Positions 1 through 5,312 of a stretch of 5,312 nt of DNA are shown piece after piece. The notes below the pieces were generated by a model that had not been told where the DNA came from, searched no databases, and was given only the letters and a program-made list of their open reading frames with translations. This DNA comes from Oscillospiraceae bacterium. Lineage in GTDB: Bacteria > Bacillota > Clostridia > Oscillospirales > Oscillospiraceae. Positions within the stretch are counted from its first letter, which is position 1, and the number at the start of each line of letters is the position of its first letter. The stretch lies in contig JAFYCQ010000211.1 in NCBI GenBank assembly GCA_017539635.1, positions 1 through 5,312 of the forward strand. The letters run 5' to 3'. A program made the translations under genes and the position numbers.

Positions 1-76
1 CCCGTATCCCCGCGCAGGAGGGGATCCGAAAGGCCGACAGCCCCCGGGGCGGCAGGCCCAAACGCGGGGATCCGGG
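1..76. repeat. GC-rich inverted repeat downstream of scfB
   Basis: Positions 1-14 pair with 63-76 at 13 of 14 positions; the only mismatch is 5 against 72. The core arms are ATCCCCGCG (6-14) and CGCGGGGAT (63-71). A short direct repeat, GGGGATCCG, occurs at 20-28 and 66-74, so ATCCCC at 6-11 could alternatively pair with GGGGAT at 20-25. The stretch lies just past the scfB stop codon and contains no recognisable gene or ribosome binding site. It has no T-run on the minus strand, so it is not a classical intrinsic terminator. It may be a structured 3' end, or the edge of a larger element cut by the window. Confidence 0.5.
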
Positions 77-80
77 CCGC

Positions 81-1469
81 TTACTTTTCATCCTCGTCCA
101 GGGCTTCCCTGACCTTCATCATGATGGCGCATTCCATGCGCTTCCGGAACAGATCGCATCCGTATTTGTATACGCCGCGCACCGAGCCGGTGGCGTGGTA
201 GGCGTTGGCGGCGCAGCCGCCGGAGCAGTAGAGCCTGGCCCAGCAGTCCCGGCACTCCGGGTGGGCGTAGAGACTGTTGGCGGCAAACTGCGCCTGGGCC
301 TCGGTATTCGTGACGCCGTGCCAGAGATCGCCCAGCCGGAAAGAATCCTCCCCCACGAACTGGTGGCAGGGGTAGAGGTCGCCCCAGGGGGTGACGGCCA
401 TGTATTCCGTGCCGGAGCCGCAGCCGGATATGCGTTTGTAGATACAGGGCCCGCCTTTGAGATCCAGCATGTAGTGATAGAAGGTAAAGGGGCGGCCCTC
501 CCGCCGCCTTTCCAGCATTAAAGAGGCGAGAGCCTCATACTGGGCCATAACGACGGGGAGGTCCTCCTCCGTAAGGGCCGCCGGGTCGCCGGGAGCGGCC
601 ACCACGGGCTCCATGCTCAGCTCGGTAAAGCCTAAAGAGAGCATGGCCTTTATATCTTCAAGAAAGTCCGGGTTGTGGTGGGTAAAGGTGCCCCGCATGT
701 AGTAGCCCTTGTTTCCCCGGGCATCCACCAGCTTTTTGAATTTCGGCACTATTCTGTCATAGCTTCCCGCGCCGTTGTAGTCCACCCGGAAGCGGTCGTG
801 GACTTCCTTTCGGCCGTCCAGGCTCAGCACCACGTTGCCCATTTCCCGGCTGCAGAAGTCGATGACCTCATCGTCTATGAGCAGGCCGTTGGTGGTCAAT
901 GTGAAGCGAAAACGCTTGCTGCAGGTCTTCTCCAGCTCCCGGGCGTAGGCGGTTAGGCGCTTTACCACGTCGAAATTCATAAGAGGCTCGCCGCCGAAAA
1001 AGTCCACCTCGAGGTTTTTCCGGGAGCCGGAGTTTTCCACGAGGAAATTAAGCGCCCGGGCTCCCACCTTGAAGGGCATGAGCGCCCGCTCGCCCTTATA
1101 CTTTCCCTGGCTTGCAAAGCAGTAGGAGCAGTTAAGATTGCAGGTGTGGGCCACATGGAGACACAAGGCCTTTACTATCCCGGCGCTTCGCCCCTTCAGC
1201 TCTCCCGCCATGGCCTCAAACCCGTCGGGGGAATAAAGCTGCCCCGAGGCTTTAAGGGACAGCACCTCGGAAACGCACTCTTCGATATCCTTGTCGGTGA
1301 CATCTTCTCTTCCGGCGAACATTTCCCGGAGGGAGTCAACGGCTTCCGGACCCGTCATGGTTTCCAGCAGGCCGGATGCCTCGTAGGAGACCTCGTCTGT
1401 CACATGCACGGCACCGGAGCAGACGTCCAGGACTATATTGTAGCCCCCCAGCTTGAATCGGTGAATCAT
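81..1469 (-). CDS. scfB: SCIFF peptide maturase, radical SAM/SPASM thioether-forming enzyme
   Basis: This cytoplasmic enzyme is expected to install Cys-derived thioether cross-links in the SCIFF precursor encoded just upstream. Residues 1 to about 85 form an N-terminal region that fits a leader-binding (RRE-like) domain. The radical SAM signature CNLNCSYC places the cluster cysteines at C110, C114 and C117, and GGEPL at 159-163 contributes to SAM binding. The C-terminal SPASM region carries C342, C350, C368, C406, C409, C415, C419 and C438, enough for two auxiliary 4Fe-4S clusters. The length of 462 residues is normal for the family. The ATG start is supported by GGAG at 1478-1481, 8 nt upstream. 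The gene ends in TAA. It lies 60 nt after scfA on the same strand, with a hairpin between them. The family call is firm; the chemistry is inferred from characterised homologues such as CteB. Confidence 0.95.
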   Translation of the reverse strand: MIHRFKLGGYNIVLDVCSGAVHVTDEVSYEASGLLETMTGPEAVDSLREMFAGREDVTDKDIEECVSEVLSLKASGQLYSPDGFEAMAGELKGRSAGIVKALCLHVAHTCNLNCSYCFASQGKYKGERALMPFKVGARALNFLVENSGSRKNLEVDFFGGEPLMNFDVVKRLTAYARELEKTCSKRFRFTLTTNGLLIDDEVIDFCSREMGNVVLSLDGRKEVHDRFRVDYNGAGSYDRIVPKFKKLVDARGNKGYYMRGTFTHHNPDFLEDIKAMLSLGFTELSMEPVVAAPGDPAALTEEDLPVVMAQYEALASLMLERRREGRPFTFYHYMLDLKGGPCIYKRISGCGSGTEYMAVTPWGDLYPCHQFVGEDSFRLGDLWHGVTNTEAQAQFAANSLYAHPECRDCWARLYCSGGCAANAYHATGSVRGVYKYGCDLFRKRMECAIMMKVREALDEDEK

Positions 1470-1477
1470 AAATATTT

Positions 1478-1481
1478 CTCC
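1478..1481 (-). promoter_or_regulatory. Ribosome binding site of scfB
   Basis: The minus strand reads GGAG followed by 8 nt and then the ATG of scfB. The site lies just outside the hairpin at 1485-1516, so it stays exposed whether or not that hairpin folds. Confidence 0.75.
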
Positions 1482-1484
1482 ATA

Positions 1485-1516
1485 TTGAAAATGCCGCCCA
1501 TTGGCGGCATTTTCAA
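1485..1516 (-). terminator. Hairpin between scfA and scfB, likely attenuator or partial terminator
   Basis: The arms TTGAAAATGCCGCC (1485-1498) and GGCGGCATTTTCAA (1503-1516) are perfectly complementary over 14 bp with a 4-nt loop. The hairpin starts 14 nt past the scfA stop and ends a few bases before the scfB ribosome binding site. A GC-rich core flanked by an A-run and a T-run resembles an intrinsic terminator, but the T-run is short and lies inside the stem. Probable roles are partial termination, giving more precursor than enzyme, or protection of the short scfA message from 3' decay. Confidence 0.6.
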
Positions 1517-1529
1517 AATCAAAGCTGAA

Positions 1530-1685
1530 TTATTTCTCTGTTTTGGCGGTGTTCTCGCACTGCTGATTGGCGATGCCGCAGCTGGTCTTGCAGGCGGACT
1601 GGCAGGAGGTCTGGCACTCGCCGCAGCCGCCGTTTTTGGCGCTTAAGCAAAGGTCGCGGGTCTTTATGGTCTTTATATGAGTCAT
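1530..1685 (-). CDS. scfA: Six-cysteine SCIFF ranthipeptide precursor, with a seventh Cys
   Basis: This 51-residue precursor begins MTHIKTIKTRDLC and ends with an asparagine- and lysine-containing tail and TAA. The leader motif HIKTI and the core elements GECQTSCQSACKTSC and ANQQCEN are typical of SCIFF peptides (Six Cysteines In Forty-Five), which are modified by the neighbouring ScfB. The family cysteines are C21, C24, C28, C32, C36 and C43, spaced 2, 3, 3, 3 and 6 residues apart. There is an additional C13 in the leader. The residue after C36 is Gly37, whereas the characterised C. thermocellum peptide has the cross-linked Thr there. The start is fixed by GGAGG at 1694-1698, 8 nt before the ATG, and by the promoter at 1716-1744. 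SCIFF-derived peptides have been tied to quorum-sensing-like regulation in solventogenic clostridia; the role here is unknown. Confidence 0.95.
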   Translation of the reverse strand: MTHIKTIKTRDLCLSAKNGGCGECQTSCQSACKTSCGIANQQCENTAKTEK

Positions 1686-1693
1686 TTTGAAAT

Positions 1694-1698
1694 CCTCC
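1694..1698 (-). promoter_or_regulatory. Ribosome binding site of scfA
   Basis: A GGAGG on the minus strand lies 8 nt before the scfA ATG. It is stronger than the GGAG ahead of scfB, consistent with higher translation of the precursor than of the enzyme. Confidence 0.8.
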
Positions 1699-1715
1699 GT
1701 TGTTTATTTGTATTT

Positions 1716-1744
1716 ATGATAAATGAATTGAGCCGGAATGTCAA
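1716..1744 (-). promoter_or_regulatory. Sigma-70-type promoter of scfA-scfB
   Basis: The minus strand carries a perfect -35 TTGACA (1739-1744), a 17-nt spacer and the -10 TATCAT (1716-1721), one base from consensus. Transcription should start around 1709, leaving an untranslated leader of roughly 24 nt that includes the scfA ribosome binding site. No leader is long enough for a riboswitch. Confidence 0.8.
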
Positions 1745-1783
1745 TAAATTTTAACGCCGGGAGACAATTCCCCCTTAACCTTA

Positions 1784-1812
1784 TTGAAAGGCTTTTGATT
1801 TGGAAGTATAAT
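1784..1812 (+). promoter_or_regulatory. Sigma-70-type promoter of the ene-reductase gene
   Basis: TTGAAA (1784-1789), a 17-nt spacer and a perfect TATAAT (1807-1812) precede the ene-reductase gene. Transcription would start near 1819, giving an untranslated leader of about 29 nt. Its -35 lies about 40 bp from the -35 of the divergent scfA promoter, so a regulator bound between them could affect both. Confidence 0.8.
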
Positions 1813-1834
1813 ATTTTAAAATCAAAATAAAACT

Positions 1835-1839
1835 GGAGG
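1835..1839 (+). promoter_or_regulatory. Ribosome binding site selecting a GTG start
   Basis: GGAGG lies 8 nt before the GTG at 1848. The closer ATG at 1841 is in another frame and reaches a stop after four codons, so the GTG is the real start. The resulting N-terminus, MFENLYSPLKIG, matches the usual beginning of this enzyme family. Confidence 0.85.
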
Positions 1840-1847
1840 AATGATCC

Positions 1848-3482
1848 GTGTTTGAAAACCTCTATTCCCCACTGAAGATAGGGACGCTCACTCTGAGAAA
1901 CCGCATCGTGGCCGCCCCCTCCTCCCAGGCGGATCTGGAAACAGACGGCACCCTGGCCGACAGGAACATTGCCTATTACGCCCGAAAGGCCAGGGGGGGA
2001 GCCTCCCTCGTCACCGTGGGGGACGGCATAATCCACCCCACAGGACAGGATCATCCCCGGCAGGTGCTGCTTTATACGGACAACTGCCTGCCCAGCCTCA
2101 CCCGCTGCGCCGAGGAGATACACAAATACGGCGCCTGCGCCTCTATCGAGCTGAGCCACGGGGGAATAGTCTGCGACCCGGCCTTCATAGGGGGAGAGAG
2201 GCCCTGGGGGCCTTCGGAAATGCCCGTTTCCATAGGCTTTCAGACGAAAAACCCGGTGCAGGTCATGTCCCGGGAGATGACGGAGGACTTTATGGAGGAG
2301 CTGGCCGACGCCTACGCCGAGGCTGCAAAAAGGGTCAAGCTGGCGGGCTTTGACATGGTGATGCTCCACGCCGCCCACGGGTGGCTCATAGGCCAGTTTT
2401 TCTCTCCCCACACAAATCACCGGACGGATAAATACGGCGGCAGCGCCGAGAACAGGGCGAGATTTGCCGTTATGGTGCTAAAGCGCATAAGAGAAGCCGT
2501 GGGGCCCAGGTTCCCCATCGAGATACGCATGAACGGCCGGGACGGCTTAAGCCCCGGGGAAAACGGCCTGGAAATACCCGACGCTGTGGAGATCGCGAAG
2601 ATACTGGAGCCTTTTGTCGATTCCTTCCACATTTCCTCCTGCATGCACATGTACCCGCCCCAGCAGGATATAATGCAGTCGCCCATATTTACGGAGCACG
2701 GCCATCTGGTGCACCTTGCCGCCGAGATAAAAAAGAACGTAAAAAAGCCCGTGTGCACCGTGGGGGGCTTGAGCGACCTTGCCATGATGGAGGAGATAAT
2801 CGCCTCCGGCAAGGCGGATATGGTGGCTTTGGGCCGGCAGATGCTGGCAGACCCGGATATTGCCGTTAAGGGGGAAACCGGCAGAGAGGCCGAGGTGCGC
2901 CGGTGCCTGCGGTGCGCCACCTGCCAGTCCGGACGGTTTACCAGAGGCACGGCAAGGTGTGCATTGAATCCCGAGATCGGCAGGGAATGGCAGATCGAGC
3001 TCATGCCGAAAAAAGCCGACGAGCCTAAACGCATCTTTATTGCCGGCGGCGGCCCCGCGGGCATGGAGGCGGCCATAATCGCCGCCCGCCGGGGGCACGA
3101 CGTGACGCTTTACGAAAAGACGGATAAGCTGGGGGGAGCTCTTAACTTTGCCGAGAGCATAGATTTCAAGGCCGACCTATACCACGTCATAGCCTCGATG
3201 GAGGCGGAAATGAGGGCGCTGAACGTAAAAGTCCTTCTGAACACGCCCCTCACCCCCGAGATCGCAAAAAGCGAAAAGCCCGACGCCATAATCGCCGCAG
3301 TGGGGGCAGAGGCAATAAAGCCGCCCTTCCCGGGGATAGACCTGCCAAAAGTGAAAATGGCGGCCCAGGCCGACGCCGGGGATGTGGCGGGGGATAATAT
3401 CGCCGTAATAGGCGGCGGCCTTGTGGGGGTGGAAGCGGCCCTGTACCTGGCAAAGACGGGCAAAAACGTCACGATAATATAG
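1848..3482 (+). CDS. Truncated NADH:flavin oxidoreductase (product up to the TAG)
   Basis: Conventional translation gives 544 residues. Residues 1 to about 340 form the FMN-binding TIM barrel, with H174 and H177 in HAAHGWL, FFSPHTNHRTDKYGGS at 184-199, and the phosphate-binding region VGGL (305-308) and ALGR (327-330). Four cysteines, C353, C356, C359 and C371, should hold the 4Fe-4S cluster. The C-x2-C-x2-C start resembles trimethylamine dehydrogenase more than E. coli FadH. The FAD Rossmann motif GGGPAG is at 400-405, with its acidic partner at E423. A second Rossmann motif, GGGLVG (522-527), starts the NADH-binding domain. The product stops right after the second strand of that fold (VTII, 541-544), so it loses most of the NADH site and the C-terminal FAD-contacting segment. 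The barrel might still fold, but NADH-driven turnover would be unlikely. Confidence 0.7.
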   Translation: MFENLYSPLKIGTLTLRNRIVAAPSSQADLETDGTLADRNIAYYARKARGGASLVTVGDGIIHPTGQDHPRQVLLYTDNCLPSLTRCAEEIHKYGACASIELSHGGIVCDPAFIGGERPWGPSEMPVSIGFQTKNPVQVMSREMTEDFMEELADAYAEAAKRVKLAGFDMVMLHAAHGWLIGQFFSPHTNHRTDKYGGSAENRARFAVMVLKRIREAVGPRFPIEIRMNGRDGLSPGENGLEIPDAVEIAKILEPFVDSFHISSCMHMYPPQQDIMQSPIFTEHGHLVHLAAEIKKNVKKPVCTVGGLSDLAMMEEIIASGKADMVALGRQMLADPDIAVKGETGREAEVRRCLRCATCQSGRFTRGTARCALNPEIGREWQIELMPKKADEPKRIFIAGGGPAGMEAAIIAARRGHDVTLYEKTDKLGGALNFAESIDFKADLYHVIASMEAEMRALNVKVLLNTPLTPEIAKSEKPDAIIAAVGAEAIKPPFPGIDLPKVKMAAQADAGDVAGDNIAVIGGGLVGVEAALYLAKTGKNVTII

Positions 3483-3809
3483 GCGCTGCCGGATATAGCA
3501 AACGACGCCAACTTCCGCTACGCCCGCACCTACCGCTGGGAGCTGGAAAAGGAGCATGTGACGGTGCTTAAAAACACCAAATGTCTCGCCGTTACGGAAG
3601 AGGGTGTCTCCGCCGAAACGCCTGAGGGGGAAAAGCTCATCCCCGCCGACACGGTGGTTATAGCCGTGGGCCTGCGGCCCAATTCCCGGGAGGCGGAAGC
3701 TCTGAGGGACTGCGCCCCGATATTCATTCCCATCGGAAACTGCGTCGCCCCGAGTCAGGTCCAGGGGGCCATACGCAGCGGCTACGACGCCGCGGCGTTC
3801 CAGATATAA
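3483..3809 (+). pseudogene. C-terminal remnant of the ene-reductase after the TAG
   Basis: The 108 codons after the TAG continue the same frame, starting ALPDIANDANFRY, the usual continuation of this family. They include DTVVIAVGLRPN and the terminal IGNCVAPSQVQGAIRSGYDA, the second FAD-contacting motif. Intact motifs show the segment was under selection until recently. Independent translation is possible in principle: AAGGAG-like bases at 3549-3554 precede in-frame GTG codons at 3558 and 3564. A product of about 83 residues would lack a complete domain, so this is most likely chance coding sequence (Lys-Glu codons) rather than a designed restart. Confidence 0.75.
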
Positions 3810-3814
3810 AACAG

Positions 3815-3851
3815 CACCGCATAATCCATGGCAGACATGAATTATGCGGTG
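3815..3851. terminator. Bidirectional intrinsic terminator between convergent genes
   Basis: CACCGCATAAT (3815-3825) pairs perfectly with ATTATGCGGTG (3841-3851). After one mismatch, CATG at 3827-3830 pairs with CATG at 3836-3839, leaving a 5-nt loop. The plus strand continues with a T-rich tract (tttcctttattt) and the minus strand with CTGTTTTATA. The hairpin begins 6 nt after the ene-reductase TAA and ends 7 nt before the end of the convergent PPTase gene, so it can stop transcription from both sides. Confidence 0.8.
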
Positions 3852-3857
3852 TTTCCT

Positions 3858-4463
3858 TTATTTCCATTCCTCAAATATCGCTTCCCCGCCGCCGCAGACG
3901 CATAGCCTGTGGCCGGGGAGCTCTTTTTCGGTAAAGACGAAATCGGCTTTTATACCGGGTATAAGGGGAAAATCGTCCATGGGCAGGGTTATGCCCGTGC
4001 CCAGCATTTTGTAGTAGCTTTCCTTTCTCGTCCAGAGGCGGGTATAGGCGGCGCCCCGGTCAGCCTGGGCCATGATCCACTCCGTCTCCTCCGGGGCGAA
4101 AAACCGGCGGGCGATTTTTTCATTGAAATCTCTGAGCTTTTCCACGTCCGCGCCCACGGAAGCATCGGAAACGGCGCAGAGGGCTATGCTGCCGCTGTGG
4201 GAGAGGTTGAAGCAGATATCCGGGCGGTTTTTGAGATACGGCTTGCCGTGCTCATTTTCCGAAAGGGTCATATCCTCCGCCCCGGCGTCCCCCAGGGCGT
4301 GCCGGAGCAGCAGCCCCGCCCCCAGGGGCAGAAGCCCGGTCTCTCTGTATGAAAGGCGGTTTATCTTCTCCCGCCGGGCGCTCCAGGGGAGGCTTAAAAG
4401 CCCGGCCCTGAATTTTTCCGGGTCATGGAGAGGCGTCACGTCATAATACCAGCATTTTATCAT
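3858..4463 (-). CDS. Sfp-type 4'-phosphopantetheinyl transferase
   Basis: The enzyme moves 4'-phosphopantetheine from CoA to a serine of a carrier protein (ACP or PCP), turning on fatty acid, polyketide or peptide synthases. Motifs in order are GKPYL (73-77), FNLSHS (85-90), VGADVEKL (103-110) with Mg-binding D106 and E108, and WTRKESYYKMLG (144-155) with E148 completing the metal site. All key residues are present, so it should be active. Its 201 residues are somewhat shorter than B. subtilis Sfp, with a brief C-terminus. The ATG follows the upstream kinase stop by only 12 nt and has no clear Shine-Dalgarno, which suggests translational coupling. AACGG and CCGTT (minus strand, 4464-4484) could form a small hairpin across that junction. 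No NRPS, PKS or carrier protein is visible, so its partner is unknown. Confidence 0.93.
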   Translation of the reverse strand: MIKCWYYDVTPLHDPEKFRAGLLSLPWSARREKINRLSYRETGLLPLGAGLLLRHALGDAGAEDMTLSENEHGKPYLKNRPDICFNLSHSGSIALCAVSDASVGADVEKLRDFNEKIARRFFAPEETEWIMAQADRGAAYTRLWTRKESYYKMLGTGITLPMDDFPLIPGIKADFVFTEKELPGHRLCVCGGGEAIFEEWK

Positions 4464-4475
4464 AACGGCTCTGTC

Positions 4476-5312
4476 TTATCCGTTTTCCGCCTGGAATATG
4501 AGCTCCTCCAGGGTCTGATACAGGTGCTCCGGCTCCACGGGCTTGCTTAAGTGGGCGTTCATGCCCACCTGCAGGGATCTCTGCACGTCCTCGTCAAAGG
4601 CGTTGGCGGTCATGGCGATGATAGGCACGGTCTTTGCGTCCGGCCTGTCCAGGGCCCGTATGGCGGCGGTGGCCTCCAGACCGTCCATCTCCGGCATGCG
4701 CACGTCCATCAGAATGGCGTCGTAGTAGCCCACGGGGCTCTGCTGAAACAGCTCCAGGACTATCCTGCCGTTTTCCCCGTGGTCGATCTCCGCCTCCTTC
4801 ATGGACAGGAGCTGCGTCATTATTTCGGCGTTTATTTCAATGTCCTCCGCCAGCAGTATCCGCCTTCCGGCCAGGTCGGCCCGGCGGTTTTCGCAGGACA
4901 GGCTTATGCGGTTGCGGCGGGCGAGGCGCTCAAACTCCTCCATGACGTTGGCGGCAAACAGGGGCTTTGCCAGAAAGCCGTCCACGCCCACGTGGTAAGC
5001 CTCGTCCACGATGTCGTCCCAGCTGTAGGAGGTGAGGATGATGACCGTGGTCTCCTGGCTGTACTTTTCCCGTATCCTCCTGGCGGTGTCCACACCGTCC
5101 ATTCCCGGCATTTTCCAGTCCAGAAGCACCAGATTGTAGGGGTCCTGCTTGGCGTGCTGCACCTCCATCATATCCAGCGCGTCCCGGCCGTTCATGCAGA
5201 CGTCCACGCGGATGCCGGCTTCGTTCAGGATCATGCGGGCGTGCTCCACGGCAATCTCCTCATCGTCCACCGCCAGCACGTGCAGCCTGCTGTAGTCGAC
5301 GCTGCTCTTGCG
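4476..5312 (-). CDS. Hybrid sensor histidine kinase, C-terminal tandem receiver domains (partial)
   Basis: The frame is open through the right edge: 278 residues are visible and the N-terminus lies outside. Receiver 1 starts at VLAVDDEE (visible residues about 12-19), with phosphoacceptor D65 in LLDWKMPGMDG, T94 in ILTS and K116 in LAKPL. Receiver 2 starts at ILLAEDIEIN, with D203 in LMDVRMPEMDG, T235 in AMTAN and K257 in LSKPV. Both carry the full set of phosphorylation residues. The sequence before receiver 1 (RKSSVDYSRLH) reads as an interdomain linker, not a start, so a GTG at 5277-5279 is simply internal valine. This layout fits a hybrid kinase whose sensor, HisKA and ATPase domains are beyond the window. 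There is no output or HPt domain after receiver 2; the protein ends in TAA. A stand-alone double-receiver protein starting just outside remains possible. Confidence 0.85.
   Translation of the reverse strand, partial: RKSSVDYSRLHVLAVDDEEIAVEHARMILNEAGIRVDVCMNGRDALDMMEVQHAKQDPYNLVLLDWKMPGMDGVDTARRIREKYSQETTVIILTSYSWDDIVDEAYHVGVDGFLAKPLFAANVMEEFERLARRNRISLSCENRRADLAGRRILLAEDIEINAEIMTQLLSMKEAEIDHGENGRIVLELFQQSPVGYYDAILMDVRMPEMDGLEATAAIRALDRPDAKTVPIIAMTANAFDEDVQRSLQVGMNAHLSKPVEPEHLYQTLEELIFQAENG

Larger units (their letters stand above)
1848..3809 (+). pseudogene. OYE-like FMN/4Fe-4S/FAD oxidoreductase gene split by an in-frame TAG
   Basis: The reading frame runs from a GTG at 1848 to a TAA at 3807-3809, 654 codons including the final stop, interrupted only by TAG at codon 545 (3480-3482). 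Without the TAG it would encode about 653 residues, the normal size for the family of 2,4-dienoyl-CoA reductase (FadH), trimethylamine dehydrogenase and bile-acid enzymes BaiCD/BaiH. These are cytoplasmic enzymes that pass electrons from NAD(P)H through FAD and 4Fe-4S to FMN, often to reduce an activated C=C bond. The substrate here cannot be told. No other stop or frameshift is seen, and the sequence after TAG keeps the family motifs. The gene is therefore a fresh nonsense mutant, a readthrough gene, or the site of a sequencing error. It has its own promoter and terminator and appears monocistronic. Confidence 0.8.

Noticed and set aside
1146..1646. Plus-strand open frame of 166 codons with an Ala/Gly-rich end.
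   Set aside because: It is antisense to scfB and scfA, which have clear family motifs, ribosome binding sites and a promoter. Its composition is typical of a shadow frame in GC-rich DNA.
1704..2420. Minus-strand open frame of 238 codons opposite the start of the ene-reductase.
   Set aside because: It overlaps the motif-rich FMN barrel and crosses both divergent promoters. It shows no recognisable domain.
3480..3482. TAG encoding pyrrolysine in the ene-reductase.
   Set aside because: The family has Glu here, no pyl genes are visible, and pyrrolysine is known mainly from methylamine methyltransferases. A nonsense mutation is simpler, though the genome should be checked for a CUA tRNA.
3558..3809. 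Separate 83-codon gene starting at a GTG.
   Set aside because: It is in frame with the ene-reductase and encodes only the end of its NADH/FAD domain, so it is a remnant rather than an independent gene.
5277..5279. GTG as the start codon of a response regulator.
   Set aside because: The frame stays open to the window edge with linker-like sequence, no ribosome binding site lies just upstream, and the codon falls inside the first beta strand of receiver 1.
1..5312. tRNA or rRNA genes, CRISPR arrays, transposases or attachment sites.
   Set aside because: No regularly spaced repeats, transposase motifs, terminal inverted repeats with target duplications, or cloverleaf-like sequences were seen.

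Overview
The window looks like a chromosomal segment from a moderately GC-rich member of the Clostridia. The main evidence is a SCIFF precursor peptide (scfA) beside its radical SAM/SPASM maturase (scfB), a pair that is close to a hallmark of that class. Strong GGAGG ribosome binding sites, frequent ATA isoleucine codons in GC-rich DNA, and an FMN/4Fe-4S/FAD ene-reductase of the type common in anaerobic gut Firmicutes agree with this. Genus and species cannot be told from the sequence.

Layout, left to right. Positions 1-80 are GC-rich, hold no recognisable gene, and contain a long inverted repeat. scfB (81-1469, minus) and scfA (1530-1685, minus, 51 residues) form a ranthipeptide operon. It is read leftward from a near-consensus promoter at 1716-1744, and a perfect 14-bp hairpin lies between the two genes. 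A second near-consensus promoter (1784-1812, plus) drives the divergent ene-reductase gene (1848-3809). That gene is split by one in-frame TAG at codon 545 and is otherwise intact to its natural TAA. A hairpin at 3815-3851 serves as a probable two-way terminator against a convergent minus-strand pair. This pair is the C-terminal tandem-receiver part of a hybrid histidine kinase (4476-5312, running off the right edge), followed 12 nt later by an Sfp-type phosphopantetheinyl transferase (3858-4463).

How the genes work together. ScfA is a Cys-rich precursor that ScfB should cross-link with thioether bonds. No protease or exporter for it lies in the window. The ene-reductase is a separate metabolic gene that shares only the divergent intergenic region. 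The kinase/PPTase pair looks co-transcribed, but nothing visible links it to the peptide system.

The two most notable points concern sequence details. The amber codon sits exactly where the second Rossmann fold should carry its NADH-binding acidic residue. The SCIFF core has Gly at the position that is the cross-linked Thr in the characterised Clostridium thermocellum peptide, plus an extra seventh Cys in the leader.
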